A stretch of DNA of 64,000 bases, from positions 48,144 to 112,143 of the forward strand of contig NZ_JAAEEB010000005.1 in NCBI RefSeq assembly GCF_013346935.1, read 5' to 3'. The position numbers and the translations under genes are program-made. The notes under the pieces are model-generated. The model saw only the letters and a program-made list of their open reading frames with translations, was not told where the DNA came from and searched no databases. Shown here piece by piece: positions 43,058 to 51,068 of the stretch. How positions within the stretch are numbered: the stretch's first letter is position 1; each line of letters starts with the position of its first letter. The stretch is from Lactobacillus melliventris. Its GTDB lineage: Bacteria; Bacillota; Bacilli; Lactobacillales; Lactobacillaceae.

Positions 43058-43074
43058 AATGACCAACGGTCATT
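43058..43074 (-). promoter_or_regulatory. Candidate TetR operator
   Basis: AATGACC-AAC-GGTCATT is a perfect 7-bp inverted repeat with a 3-nt centre, located immediately upstream of the TetR gene and overlapping its probable promoter. Confidence 0.75.
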
Positions 43075-43101
43075 TTACAAATAATCATTAATTTTTGCAA
43101 G

Positions 43102-43130
43102 CAAAAAACCAGCTACGCCTGCAGCTGGCT
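43102..43130 (-). terminator. Terminator of the asparaginase gene
   Basis: CCAGCT / AGCTGG stem with a GC-rich loop and six Ts on the minus strand. Confidence 0.85.
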
Positions 43131-43142
43131 TGAACACATATT

Positions 43143-44111
43143 TTATTTATTAATGTATTTCTTTAATTGTTCACCATGAAGTCCGGCACTTAAACCCACT
43201 AAGAGTTTAATTCTGGCCTTTTGGCCATTAAGGCCGCGGCAGAAGATAATACCCATTTTGGCTAAACCGACACCGCCGCCCTCGTAATCATAGACTGGTT
43301 CAGCGATACCATTAAAGCAGCGTGAGACTAATACCAGCGGAATATTATTATCAAGCAACTTTTGCAGTGCTGGCAGAGTTTGTGGCGGCATGTTGCCGGC
43401 ACCTAAAGCTTCAATCACTATTCCTTTAGTTGTCGGTTTATTTAAAGCTTGCAAAATTTCTGGTCCCATTCCAGCGTATGCTTTAACCAAATAGACATTT
43501 GAAATTACATGGTCAATTGGCAAATGTTGTTGCGGGTTAATTGTTTGCACATAATTGACGTGGCCTTCTGAAACAACGCCAATTGGACCAAAAGTGGCTG
43601 TCCGAAAAGTAGCTACGTTGGTGGTGTGAGTTTTGGTGACATAACGGGCTGGGTGAATTTCATCATTCATGACTACTACAACACCTTTACCAATGGAAGC
43701 ATCAGAGCTTGCCACCATAATTGCAGTCCTGAAATTGTACAGGCCGTCGCTGCCAATTTCGTTAGAAGAACGCATGGCCCCGGTTACTACTACAGGCATT
43801 TTACTGGAGATAGTTAGATCTAAAAATAAGGCTGTCTCTTCCAAAGTATCAGTGCCGTGAGTTACAACTGCGCCAAAAAAGCCTTCTGCTTCAGCTTGGC
43901 GGATACGCAAGGAGAGCTGTAACATACGCTCAGGAGTCATATGGGGCGAGGGTAAATTAAAAATTTCTTCTGTAACTAACTGCACGTCATCATCAACGTT
44001 TAAAGACAAGTCAGCTAATGGGTTTTGACTGTTGGGCTTAATTTTGCCATTTTCATCTTCTGACATTGAAATGGTGCCACCAGTGTGTAAAATTAAAATT
44101 TTTTTGCTCAT
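43143..44111 (-). CDS. ansA: L-asparaginase, cytoplasmic type I
   Basis: A 322-residue enzyme hydrolysing asparagine to aspartate and ammonia. The first catalytic motif is KILILHTGGTISMSE with the nucleophilic Thr of GGT, and the second is AVVTHGTDTLEETALF, containing the Thr-Asp pair. GAMRSSNEIGSDGLYNF is also conserved. No signal peptide, so it is the cytoplasmic type. The ATG at 44111 is preceded by GGGAG about 10 nt upstream; the longer reading from 44159 is not supported. It is a single gene with a terminator downstream. Confidence 0.92.
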   Translation of the reverse strand: MSKKILILHTGGTISMSEDENGKIKPNSQNPLADLSLNVDDDVQLVTEEIFNLPSPHMTPERMLQLSLRIRQAEAEGFFGAVVTHGTDTLEETALFLDLTISSKMPVVVTGAMRSSNEIGSDGLYNFRTAIMVASSDASIGKGVVVVMNDEIHPARYVTKTHTTNVATFRTATFGPIGVVSEGHVNYVQTINPQQHLPIDHVISNVYLVKAYAGMGPEILQALNKPTTKGIVIEALGAGNMPPQTLPALQKLLDNNIPLVLVSRCFNGIAEPVYDYEGGGVGLAKMGIIFCRGLNGQKARIKLLVGLSAGLHGEQLKKYINK

Positions 44112-44227
44112 GATCGTTATACTCCCATAATTTCTTTTAATACCCATCAAGAGTAACATAAATTTTCAGCTGCTGACACCTTTAACGGTCAAAGTTTTTA
44201 GACATAAAAAGCGGCTAGATCAAGCAG

Positions 44228-44270
44228 TGATATGAACCACAAATTTAAGACAAATTTGGCCGTCATATGA
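44228..44270 (+). repeat. Decayed IS-end hairpin relic
   Basis: TGATATGAACCACAAATTTA ... CAAATTTGGCCGTCAT resembles the left end of the IS3-like element at 63874 at most positions, including both AAATTT repeats and the AGGAC-type centre (here AAGAC). Base changes in the C/G tract break the palindrome. It lies between the asparaginase and AhpD-like genes with no transposase beside it. Confidence 0.6.
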
Positions 44271-44301
44271 GCAAACAGACCAACCGTTTATATTAAAAGT
44301 T

Positions 44302-44619
44302 TTAATCAGTGAAAACCTCTTGCGCCAGACCAAATGCTGACCATGCTTTAGGCCAGCCGCAATAAAAGGCCAGGTGGGTAATCAACTCTACCATTTCGTC
44401 TTTGGTAATACCATTCTTTTTTCCTATAATCATATGTGATTTAAGTTGGGGAAAAGCGCCTTGTGCCATTAATGCAGCACAGGTAATCAAACTACGATCG
44501 CGTGCAGATAATTTATCTTCTCTTGACCAGACTTCCCCAAATAAAACGTCATCATTTAGTTCCGCAAATTTAGGTGCAAAATCACCTAAATTATCTCTAC
44601 CAGCTGTTTGTTTTTTCAT
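44302..44619 (-). CDS. Carboxymuconolactone decarboxylase (AhpD-like) family protein
   Basis: A 105-residue protein of the CMD/AhpD-like fold: SREDKLSARDRSLITCAALM and MIIGKKNGITKDEMVELITH followed by LAFYCGWPKAWSAF. The usual CxxC redox pair is not present, so a peroxidase-type role is unlikely and decarboxylase-like chemistry is unproven. It lies 2 bp after a cupin gene, and the pair is divergent from the first flavoprotein gene at 45234. CMD plus cupin pairs are common in lactobacilli, often near flavoprotein oxidoreductases; function is not established. Confidence 0.85.
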   Translation of the reverse strand: MKKQTAGRDNLGDFAPKFAELNDDVLFGEVWSREDKLSARDRSLITCAALMAQGAFPQLKSHMIIGKKNGITKDEMVELITHLAFYCGWPKAWSAFGLAQEVFTD

Positions 44620-44621
44620 TT

Positions 44622-45035
44622 TTAGTCCTCCAGCTTCTCATATTCTTCATCTGTAACAGGTTCCAGCCATTTAGGTGTTCCCGCAGTAATAGCTATATGT
44701 GCAAACCAACTGTTCTTGGTAGCTCCGTGCCAATGTTTGACGCTGTCATGAACTACGACGACATCTCCTGGGTGCAGTTTGCGTGCTGGCTTACCTTCTT
44801 CTTGATACCAGCCTACACCGGCAGTAGCCAGTAAAATTTGAAAGCCACCGATATGCTGATGCCAGTTGTTGCGACAACCGGGTTCAAAACTGACATTTGA
44901 GACGCTGACATTAATATTAGGATCACTGACTAAACTCTGCAGATAGCTTTGACCTTTAAAATATTTTTGATAAGCAGTATTTTTGGCACCTAAAGCAAAA
45001 ATACCATCTTGCACATCACTTTTATGATCGTCCAT
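44622..45035 (-). CDS. Cupin-domain protein
   Basis: A 137-residue single-domain cupin. The metal-binding motifs are present: FEPGCRNNWHQHIGGFQILL (His, His, Gln in place of the usual Glu) and HPGDVVVVHDSVKHWHGA (two His). A KWLEPVTDEEYEKLED tail follows. Such small cupins are bound to hydroxylated or carboxylated aromatic and sugar substrates in known cases; no substrate is evident here. It leads the two-gene unit with the AhpD-like gene and is divergent from the flavoprotein at 45234 across 198 bp. Confidence 0.88.
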   Translation of the reverse strand: MDDHKSDVQDGIFALGAKNTAYQKYFKGQSYLQSLVSDPNINVSVSNVSFEPGCRNNWHQHIGGFQILLATAGVGWYQEEGKPARKLHPGDVVVVHDSVKHWHGATKNSWFAHIAITAGTPKWLEPVTDEEYEKLED

Positions 45036-45233
45036 TTTTTTAACTCCTTTATATTTGATTTAATAAGATTACTTTAATCCTTAACGTGAACTTTAAGTCA
45101 AGTTGTTTTAACAGATGAGTTCAATGAGTTTTATTAATGATAACTATTGTTTTTTGAATAGTATATATTGGAAAAATATAATGTGATAAAATTAATTTGA
45201 TAAATGAAAGCGATTTATAAAAAGGAGATTTAT

Positions 45234-47036
45234 ATGATTTATCATAAAGATTTTGCATGGGATGCAAATTATGATGTTGTTGTTTTAGGATTTGGCGGTG
45301 CTGGTGCCACTGCTGCTCGGTTTGCGGCTGATCATGACGCTAAAGTGCTGCTGGTTGATGCAGCTCCTGAAGGGCACGAAGGTGGTAATACCCGGTATTC
45401 TGCCCAATTAATTGGTACGGGTAATGACTTTAATGAGTTGAAAAAGTATTATCAGAAACTAACGGCGCCAATGGAACTTGACGAAGAGATGATTGATACT
45501 TATGTCGACGGGATGGTACACATTCCTGAATATGTTTCTAAATATTTAGGTGTTAAACCAAATAGTGCTAAGGAATATGCCCCTGACAAAAGTTATGCTT
45601 TCAGGGAATTTCCAGAATTTCCAGGTTCAGAGTCCTACGATTTTACCACTGTCACTAAACATTGGTTTGATGCTTCCTTATGGCAGATTTTAAAAGAGCA
45701 AGTAGTGAAACGGCAAGACAAAATTGACGTTTTGTACAGCACACCTGCGCAAGAACTAATTCAAGATCCACAAACCAAAAAGATTTACGGTGTAGTGATT
45801 AAGCGTGATGGCAAATTGCTCAAAGTTCAGGCTAAAAATGGTGTTGTCATGACTACCGGTGGTTTTGAAAATAATCAAAGAATGATTGAAGACTTTATTG
45901 GTGCCAAAAGACTGGCACCTTTAGGCACCCTTTACAACAAAGGTGATGGTCTGAGAATGGCCCTGGAAGCTGGCGCTGATTTTTGGCATTTACATAATTA
46001 TGAATCTTTAGGTCTGCTTCATGGTATGGCTTTTGCGGTACCAGCAGGACAACGCGGTCGCTTAATGTTAGGGCCTCAAAATGAAGCTGTTTCTAGCGGT
46101 AGTTCGTTTGTTATCGGTGATGACGGTACCAGATACTTTAATGAAGCAGAAGAAAACCGCCACGGCCATATCAAGAATCATGGTCAATGGAAAGTGCCGC
46201 TAAATCAAGAGCACCCATACTTGATTTTTGATGAAACTAAAAAGCATGAATTAGATAGCGATAAAATTATTGGCGATTACAAACCATACACAGAAAATAT
46301 TATCAAAGCTGACTCTGTTTCCGAATTAGCCGAGAAAATTGGTGTTGAACCGGCAGTATTGTCTGATACCCTCAATCGTTTCAATAAGGCATGTCAAAAG
46401 CAAGATGATCCCGAATTTAGAAGAGAGCCAGCAACTTTACGTGCATTTACTGGTAACACAATTTATGCTGTCAGACTAGAACAAACTATGCTCAATACGC
46501 AAGGTGGTCCTAGAAGAAATAAGAATGCCGAAATTTTGGATACCAGAGGTAAAGCGATTCCTAATCTTTATTCTGCAGGTGAACTTGGCGGTATCTGTGC
46601 TAACCAATACCAAGGCGGCAATAATTTGGCAGAATGCTTAATTTGGGGCAAGATTGCAGGAGAAAATGCGGCTAAACCAAAAGTTGCTGCAACAACTGAT
46701 GCAGCAAGTGGTGCTACTATTCCTGAAAAGCACTTGACTTCGGATCTTAAACATGAAACCTATGAAACAGGAGAAAACCAATATATTGGTAAATCAACTA
46801 AAGGTATGGGTGATGAAATAGTTGTCCGGGTAACTGTTGATGAACAAAAGAACTTAAAGAATATTGAAGTTTTGAAGCAAGCTGAATCAGATGACTACGG
46901 CTTAAAAGCTATCAAGACTTTACCTGCCAAAATGGTTCAGGAAAATACCGTTGATGTTGATGCAGTCAGCGGTGCCTCAAGCTCATCACGCGGTCTCAAA
47001 GATGCGGTTAATGATGCGCTAAGTAAGATAAAGTAA
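45234..47036 (+). CDS. Fumarate-reductase-type flavoprotein with C-terminal FMN-binding domain
   Basis: A 600-residue cytoplasmic flavoprotein. The FAD-binding motif VVVLGFGGAGATAARFAADH lies near residue 15-35, followed by the capping domain and by the C-terminal FAD segment LYSAGELGGICANQYQGGNN near residue 455. The last 95 residues are an FMN_bind domain ending TVDVDAVSGASSSSRGLKDA, whose SGAS-S motif is the kind that receives covalent FMN from an ApbE-type transferase. Family members reduce fumarate, urocanate, acrylate or (hydroxy)cinnamates. The start is the ATG after AAGGAG. A TGAAAGCG cre-like half-site overlaps the leader. No signal peptide or ApbE gene is seen. Confidence 0.85.
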   Translation: MIYHKDFAWDANYDVVVLGFGGAGATAARFAADHDAKVLLVDAAPEGHEGGNTRYSAQLIGTGNDFNELKKYYQKLTAPMELDEEMIDTYVDGMVHIPEYVSKYLGVKPNSAKEYAPDKSYAFREFPEFPGSESYDFTTVTKHWFDASLWQILKEQVVKRQDKIDVLYSTPAQELIQDPQTKKIYGVVIKRDGKLLKVQAKNGVVMTTGGFENNQRMIEDFIGAKRLAPLGTLYNKGDGLRMALEAGADFWHLHNYESLGLLHGMAFAVPAGQRGRLMLGPQNEAVSSGSSFVIGDDGTRYFNEAEENRHGHIKNHGQWKVPLNQEHPYLIFDETKKHELDSDKIIGDYKPYTENIIKADSVSELAEKIGVEPAVLSDTLNRFNKACQKQDDPEFRREPATLRAFTGNTIYAVRLEQTMLNTQGGPRRNKNAEILDTRGKAIPNLYSAGELGGICANQYQGGNNLAECLIWGKIAGENAAKPKVAATTDAASGATIPEKHLTSDLKHETYETGENQYIGKSTKGMGDEIVVRVTVDEQKNLKNIEVLKQAESDDYGLKAIKTLPAKMVQENTVDVDAVSGASSSSRGLKDAVNDALSKIK

Positions 47037-47045
47037 CAGTTTTTA

Positions 47046-47076
47046 AAAAGGCCATTTGCGCTAAATGGCCTTTTTG
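47046..47076 (+). terminator. Terminator of the first flavoprotein gene
   Basis: AAAAAGGCCATTT / AAATGGCCTTTTT stem with a 4-5 nt loop. Confidence 0.93.
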
Positions 47077-47183
47077 TATACACTAAAACAAATTGGATAA
47101 AGTAAAGCCCGTATTTTTATATTAAAAGTTTTTAGTATAATATATACAGAAATTAAATTGAGATTTTTAATGAGGTAATAAAA

Positions 47184-48095
47184 ATGAATTTTACTCAATT
47201 ACGTTGTTTTATCAAGGCTATAGATAATTCAAGTTTTACTATCGCAGCTGAGCAGCTAAATTTTTCCCAATCAGCAGTTTCTAAAAATATTAAAGATCTT
47301 GAAAATACCATCGGGGTAACTTTAATTAATCGCGCGCATCATCGGATTTCATTAACAAACGCCGGCAAATATTTTTATCGTGTGGCCAGAAACGTAGTAG
47401 ACGATATGGACTACACCGTTGCCTATTTACAGAGTAAGAAGAATGATCCAGAAACCCTTGTGCGGATAGGAGTTTGTGATACACCATTTGAGCAAAAAAT
47501 CTTACCAATCTTTTTGCGTAAATTGCGGGAATCCGAAAGCAACTTAAATATTCAATTTGTTTTTGTTCTTAATAATTCAATTGGTGAGCTTCTCAATCAT
47601 CATGTAGACTTATGTGCAATTGCTCGAGAAGATGTTGATATCATTGAAGACATCAATTTTGAACCAATGGTTCGGGGTAAAATAGTCATAGCATGTCCTC
47701 AGGGGTCTAAATTAGCTGAAAAAGCTGAGATTAATATTTCTGATTTGGTCGATCAGGATTTATTTTTACTTGATCCAAATAGCTCATTAAATGTGCAATT
47801 AAATTTTCAAACTGCCCTAATCAATAAATTGGGGATGGATCATATTAAATTTGTACAAGACTTTTTGGCAATGGATATTTATGTTCGTGGAGGCTGGGGT
47901 TACGGTGTCTTACCTAATTTCATTGCAGATTACCAAACAGAGGGAATTAAATATATTCCCATTAATTATCATGAGATTTCGCCTTACGGTATTGCATATA
48001 TGGAAAGCTTTACCAATGATTCTGTACTTGAAAAAGTGGTAGGCACATTGAAGTCAGCAATAAACGAATATTTATTTGAAAATAAAAATAAGTAA
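47184..48095 (+). CDS. LysR-family transcriptional regulator
   Basis: A 303-residue regulator. The N-terminal winged helix (MNFTQLRCFIKAIDNSSFTI and AEQLNFSQSAVSKNIKDLEN) is unmistakable; the effector-binding domain follows. A TATAAT-containing promoter and GAGG lie upstream. It is placed between the first flavoprotein gene and the four-gene flavoprotein/MFS operon, all on the same strand, so it is the natural candidate regulator of one or both. It has its own terminator, so it is transcribed alone. Confidence 0.92.
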   Translation: MNFTQLRCFIKAIDNSSFTIAAEQLNFSQSAVSKNIKDLENTIGVTLINRAHHRISLTNAGKYFYRVARNVVDDMDYTVAYLQSKKNDPETLVRIGVCDTPFEQKILPIFLRKLRESESNLNIQFVFVLNNSIGELLNHHVDLCAIAREDVDIIEDINFEPMVRGKIVIACPQGSKLAEKAEINISDLVDQDLFLLDPNSSLNVQLNFQTALINKLGMDHIKFVQDFLAMDIYVRGGWGYGVLPNFIADYQTEGIKYIPINYHEISPYGIAYMESFTNDSVLEKVVGTLKSAINEYLFENKNK

Positions 48096-48121
48096 TTCAC
48101 AACAGAAGGTGATTTTTGTAG

Positions 48122-48164
48122 AGCTTGCAGTCAACTTATAAACGTTGATAGTGCAAGCTTTTTT
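48122..48164 (+). terminator. Terminator of the LysR gene
   Basis: AGCTTGCA / TGCAAGCT stem with additional TCAAC/GTTGA pairing and a six-T run. Confidence 0.88.
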
Positions 48165-48298
48165 GCGTTAACTTTCAAAAACATAATATCTGCATTCCAT
48201 TTTGTAATCTTCAATTCTGAAATGCGTGAAAAGAATCACTTGATTCATAGTATCATGTAAGCGATTGAGAAATTAGTTTTAAAAAGTGAGGGACAAAA

Positions 48299-49783
48299 AT
48301 GGAAAATACTTATGATGTAATTATCGCCGGTGCCAGTAATGCTGGTGGTATGGCAGCATGTGCCGCGGCAGAAAAAGGAGCTAAAGTTCTGTTAATTGAT
48401 AAACAGGGCAGTTCACAATTTCTCTACCGGTCTTTCTTTGCCGCTCTGAATAGTAATGCTCAAAAACGGGCAGGTATTAAGGTTGATAAAGCTAAATTAA
48501 TGAACTTTTTAACTTTATTTTTCCAAGATAATGTTGATGAGCGTCTACTTTGGACCTGGGCAAATCATGCTGATGAAACAGCGAACTGGCTGGAAGATAA
48601 CATTCTAAAACCAAATGGCGGCGTCTTGAGACCGCAAAAGGATGCTTACTATGAAACAGTTGTTAACACCGCTTTTAACACTGAACTTGCAATTGCTACA
48701 CCTGACAATGGTTGGGCTCATTATGGTGATTGGGTGATTGATAAAGTTAAGGAGTTAGGAGTAACTCTTAAATACAATACTAAACTTGAAGAACTTGTCA
48801 CTGATGATAGCGGTGCGGTAACCGGTGTGATTACCAGCGCTCGTGATAGCGGTGAAAAAACGGAGTATCAGGCTACCAAGGGTGTCATTATTTGTACAGG
48901 TGGCTATGGTGGCAACGTTGAATTAATGAAGAAGTGGGATCCGCTTGGCTACAAGAAGAACGTTTATTCTGATGGTCCGCGTGATGATGGTTCCGGTATT
49001 CTGGCAGGACTGAAAGTGGGAGCAGCTCGCGATGAAGAACCAGCAGAAATTATTTTTGATCGTGGTGCTGTTCCTGTTGGTACCAACGCTGAAGAACATT
49101 ATCAAATTGACTTTAAAGGTCCCGGCTATTTCTGGATGGGCGCCTATCCTATGCTTAAAGTTAACCTGAACGGTGAACGTTTTGGCAACGAGAGTGTGCC
49201 TTATCAATTTGATATTAATGCAATGGCTAAACAACCGGGATACCTCGAAGCACAAATTTGGTCAGAAGATACCATGGATCACTTGGCCCAGTTCAAAACT
49301 CAAGGCTGCTCACGTTTAGGCTGGCCTGGTATTTACAATACTGAAGAAAATAAGGCTGAGATTCAACGCAGAATTGATGATGGTATGGTTCAAAAAGCCG
49401 ATACCATTGAAGAATTGGCCGAAAAACTGAACTTACCAAAAGATAACTTGGTTAATAGTGTTGAACGCTACAACGAGATGTGTGCCAAGGGCATCGATAC
49501 TGATTTTGGTAAAGAAAAATTCAGATTATTCCCAGTAGATAAAGCGCCATACTATGGTGTTATTATGGGTGGCCGCCTGCTAGCAACACTAGATGGCTTG
49601 CGTATTAATACCAAGATGGAAGTAATTGATAAGATGGGTAAGCCAATTCCTCATTTATATGCGGCTGGTAATGCCAGTGGTGGTTTCTTCTGGGGCAGTT
49701 ACCCAGACCGTGTTCCAGGTCTTACTTGCAGCCATGCTCAAACATTCGGCCGTTTAGCTGGACAATACGCCGCTGAAAATTAA
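48299..49783 (+). CDS. Fumarate-reductase-type FAD flavoprotein, no FMN domain
   Basis: A 494-residue FAD enzyme. The N-terminal YDVIIAGASNAGGMAACAAA is a slightly unusual dinucleotide-binding motif (GASNAG instead of GxGxxG). The C-terminal block HLYAAGNASGGFFWGSYPDR near residue 450 is the second FAD/active-site region. No FMN-binding or haem motif is attached, so electrons must come from another donor. It is the first gene of an operon with an MFS transporter and two more flavoproteins. A TGTAAGCGATT motif (a cre-like left half) lies about 45 bp upstream. Confidence 0.82.
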   Translation: MENTYDVIIAGASNAGGMAACAAAEKGAKVLLIDKQGSSQFLYRSFFAALNSNAQKRAGIKVDKAKLMNFLTLFFQDNVDERLLWTWANHADETANWLEDNILKPNGGVLRPQKDAYYETVVNTAFNTELAIATPDNGWAHYGDWVIDKVKELGVTLKYNTKLEELVTDDSGAVTGVITSARDSGEKTEYQATKGVIICTGGYGGNVELMKKWDPLGYKKNVYSDGPRDDGSGILAGLKVGAARDEEPAEIIFDRGAVPVGTNAEEHYQIDFKGPGYFWMGAYPMLKVNLNGERFGNESVPYQFDINAMAKQPGYLEAQIWSEDTMDHLAQFKTQGCSRLGWPGIYNTEENKAEIQRRIDDGMVQKADTIEELAEKLNLPKDNLVNSVERYNEMCAKGIDTDFGKEKFRLFPVDKAPYYGVIMGGRLLATLDGLRINTKMEVIDKMGKPIPHLYAAGNASGGFFWGSYPDRVPGLTCSHAQTFGRLAGQYAAEN

Positions 49784-49813
49784 TTTTAATCACAAAAGGA
49801 GTTTTAATTTATT

Positions 49814-51040
49814 ATGGATGAAAAACAGTTACCTAAGCTTTCTAGTTATAGATGGGTAATTTTAGCGATTGTAGCTTTGCTTGATGCAACGAGTAATTAC
49901 ATTCAATTTCAAATTTCAACATTAGCTGTTCAAATTATTCCGGCTTTGCATCTGTCAACAGCACAGTTTCAAAGTTTGGCAATGGCACCAATGTTGGTCG
50001 CAGTTTTCTTAAGTATTCCTGCTGGTTCACTTGCAGATAAATTCGGTGCTAAGAAAATTGTTTCAGTAGGACTTATTATTTCTTTGTTCGGTGCATATGG
50101 CCGTATAATTGCCACCAATTTTGTCACCATGATGATCATGTTGTTATTGTTTGGCGTGTATATGGCACTTTTAAATGCGAATACTATCAAGATTTTTGGT
50201 ATTTGGTTTAAGCAGGATACTAATTTAGCTATGGGTGTGTTCTTCGCTTCGGCTAGTGTAGGTATTATCTTAACTCGTATTACCAGTCCTCTGTTTCCAA
50301 GCGTAAAGGCAGCCTTTACATTTTCAGCAAGCTTATTATTAGTTCTGACAGTTTGCTGGCTGCTTTTCATAAAAGATGCCCCTAAGGGTGAAGAAATTCC
50401 CCAACCGCAAGTTAAGCAAGGAAAAGCTGAATCATCCCTTGATTTCTTTAAAGAAGCTGCACACAGTAAAAAGACTTGGATTGTCGCTATCAGTGTTGGT
50501 GTCGGAATGGGAGCAAGTGAAGCTTTCTCTAATATTATGCCACCAGCTTTTGCCACAAGAGGAATGTCTACCATTCAAGGAAATAATATCGCTGCTATAG
50601 CTACCATTGGTAGTCTTTGTGGTTCATTATTTGGTCCTGCACTAATTGGCAAGGCTAAAAAAGCTAAACCAATTATGATTACCGTAACCCTGATTGCCGG
50701 TCTGTTAATTGCACTTACTTGGTTCATTCCACTAGGATTGCCACTGACCATTTCTTTAGTACTTGGTGGATTATTCGGTGCGATGACCGGTCCTTTGATG
50801 CAGGCAATGCCAATCACATTCCCTGAAATTGGGCCAAAATATGCAGGTTCAGCAGGTGGTTTGATCGGTACTGTTTCGTTACTGTTTTCATATTGTATCC
50901 CAGTTATTATCTCAATGATTGCTGGACGTAACTTTATGTTGACTTTTATCATTCAGGGTATTGTTTTAATGATGACAGCAATTTTTATCGGTATTTTACC
51001 TGATGCTAATGCTGCTAAAAATGCTCCGCGTGGTAAATAA
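49814..51040 (+). CDS. MFS transporter of the flavoprotein operon
   Basis: A 408-residue polytopic transporter with 12 predicted segments. The MFS signature loop is PAGSLADKFGAKKIVSVG. A soluble central loop (EEIPQPQVKQGKAE) separates the halves. It lies 30 bp after the flavoprotein gene at 48299 and 28 bp before the next one, within one operon. The context suggests import of the electron-accepting substrate or export of its reduced product (a small carboxylate), but the sequence itself does not show specificity. Confidence 0.85.
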   Translation: MDEKQLPKLSSYRWVILAIVALLDATSNYIQFQISTLAVQIIPALHLSTAQFQSLAMAPMLVAVFLSIPAGSLADKFGAKKIVSVGLIISLFGAYGRIIATNFVTMMIMLLLFGVYMALLNANTIKIFGIWFKQDTNLAMGVFFASASVGIILTRITSPLFPSVKAAFTFSASLLLVLTVCWLLFIKDAPKGEEIPQPQVKQGKAESSLDFFKEAAHSKKTWIVAISVGVGMGASEAFSNIMPPAFATRGMSTIQGNNIAAIATIGSLCGSLFGPALIGKAKKAKPIMITVTLIAGLLIALTWFIPLGLPLTISLVLGGLFGAMTGPLMQAMPITFPEIGPKYAGSAGGLIGTVSLLFSYCIPVIISMIAGRNFMLTFIIQGIVLMMTAIFIGILPDANAAKNAPRGK

Positions 51041-51068
51041 TTGATTTGATTTTGAAAGGAATTTTGTA

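Noticed and set aside
49969..50574. 201-codon minus-strand frame inside the MFS gene of the flavoprotein operon
   Set aside because: Antisense shadow; the plus-strand gene has MFS motifs and close operon spacing.
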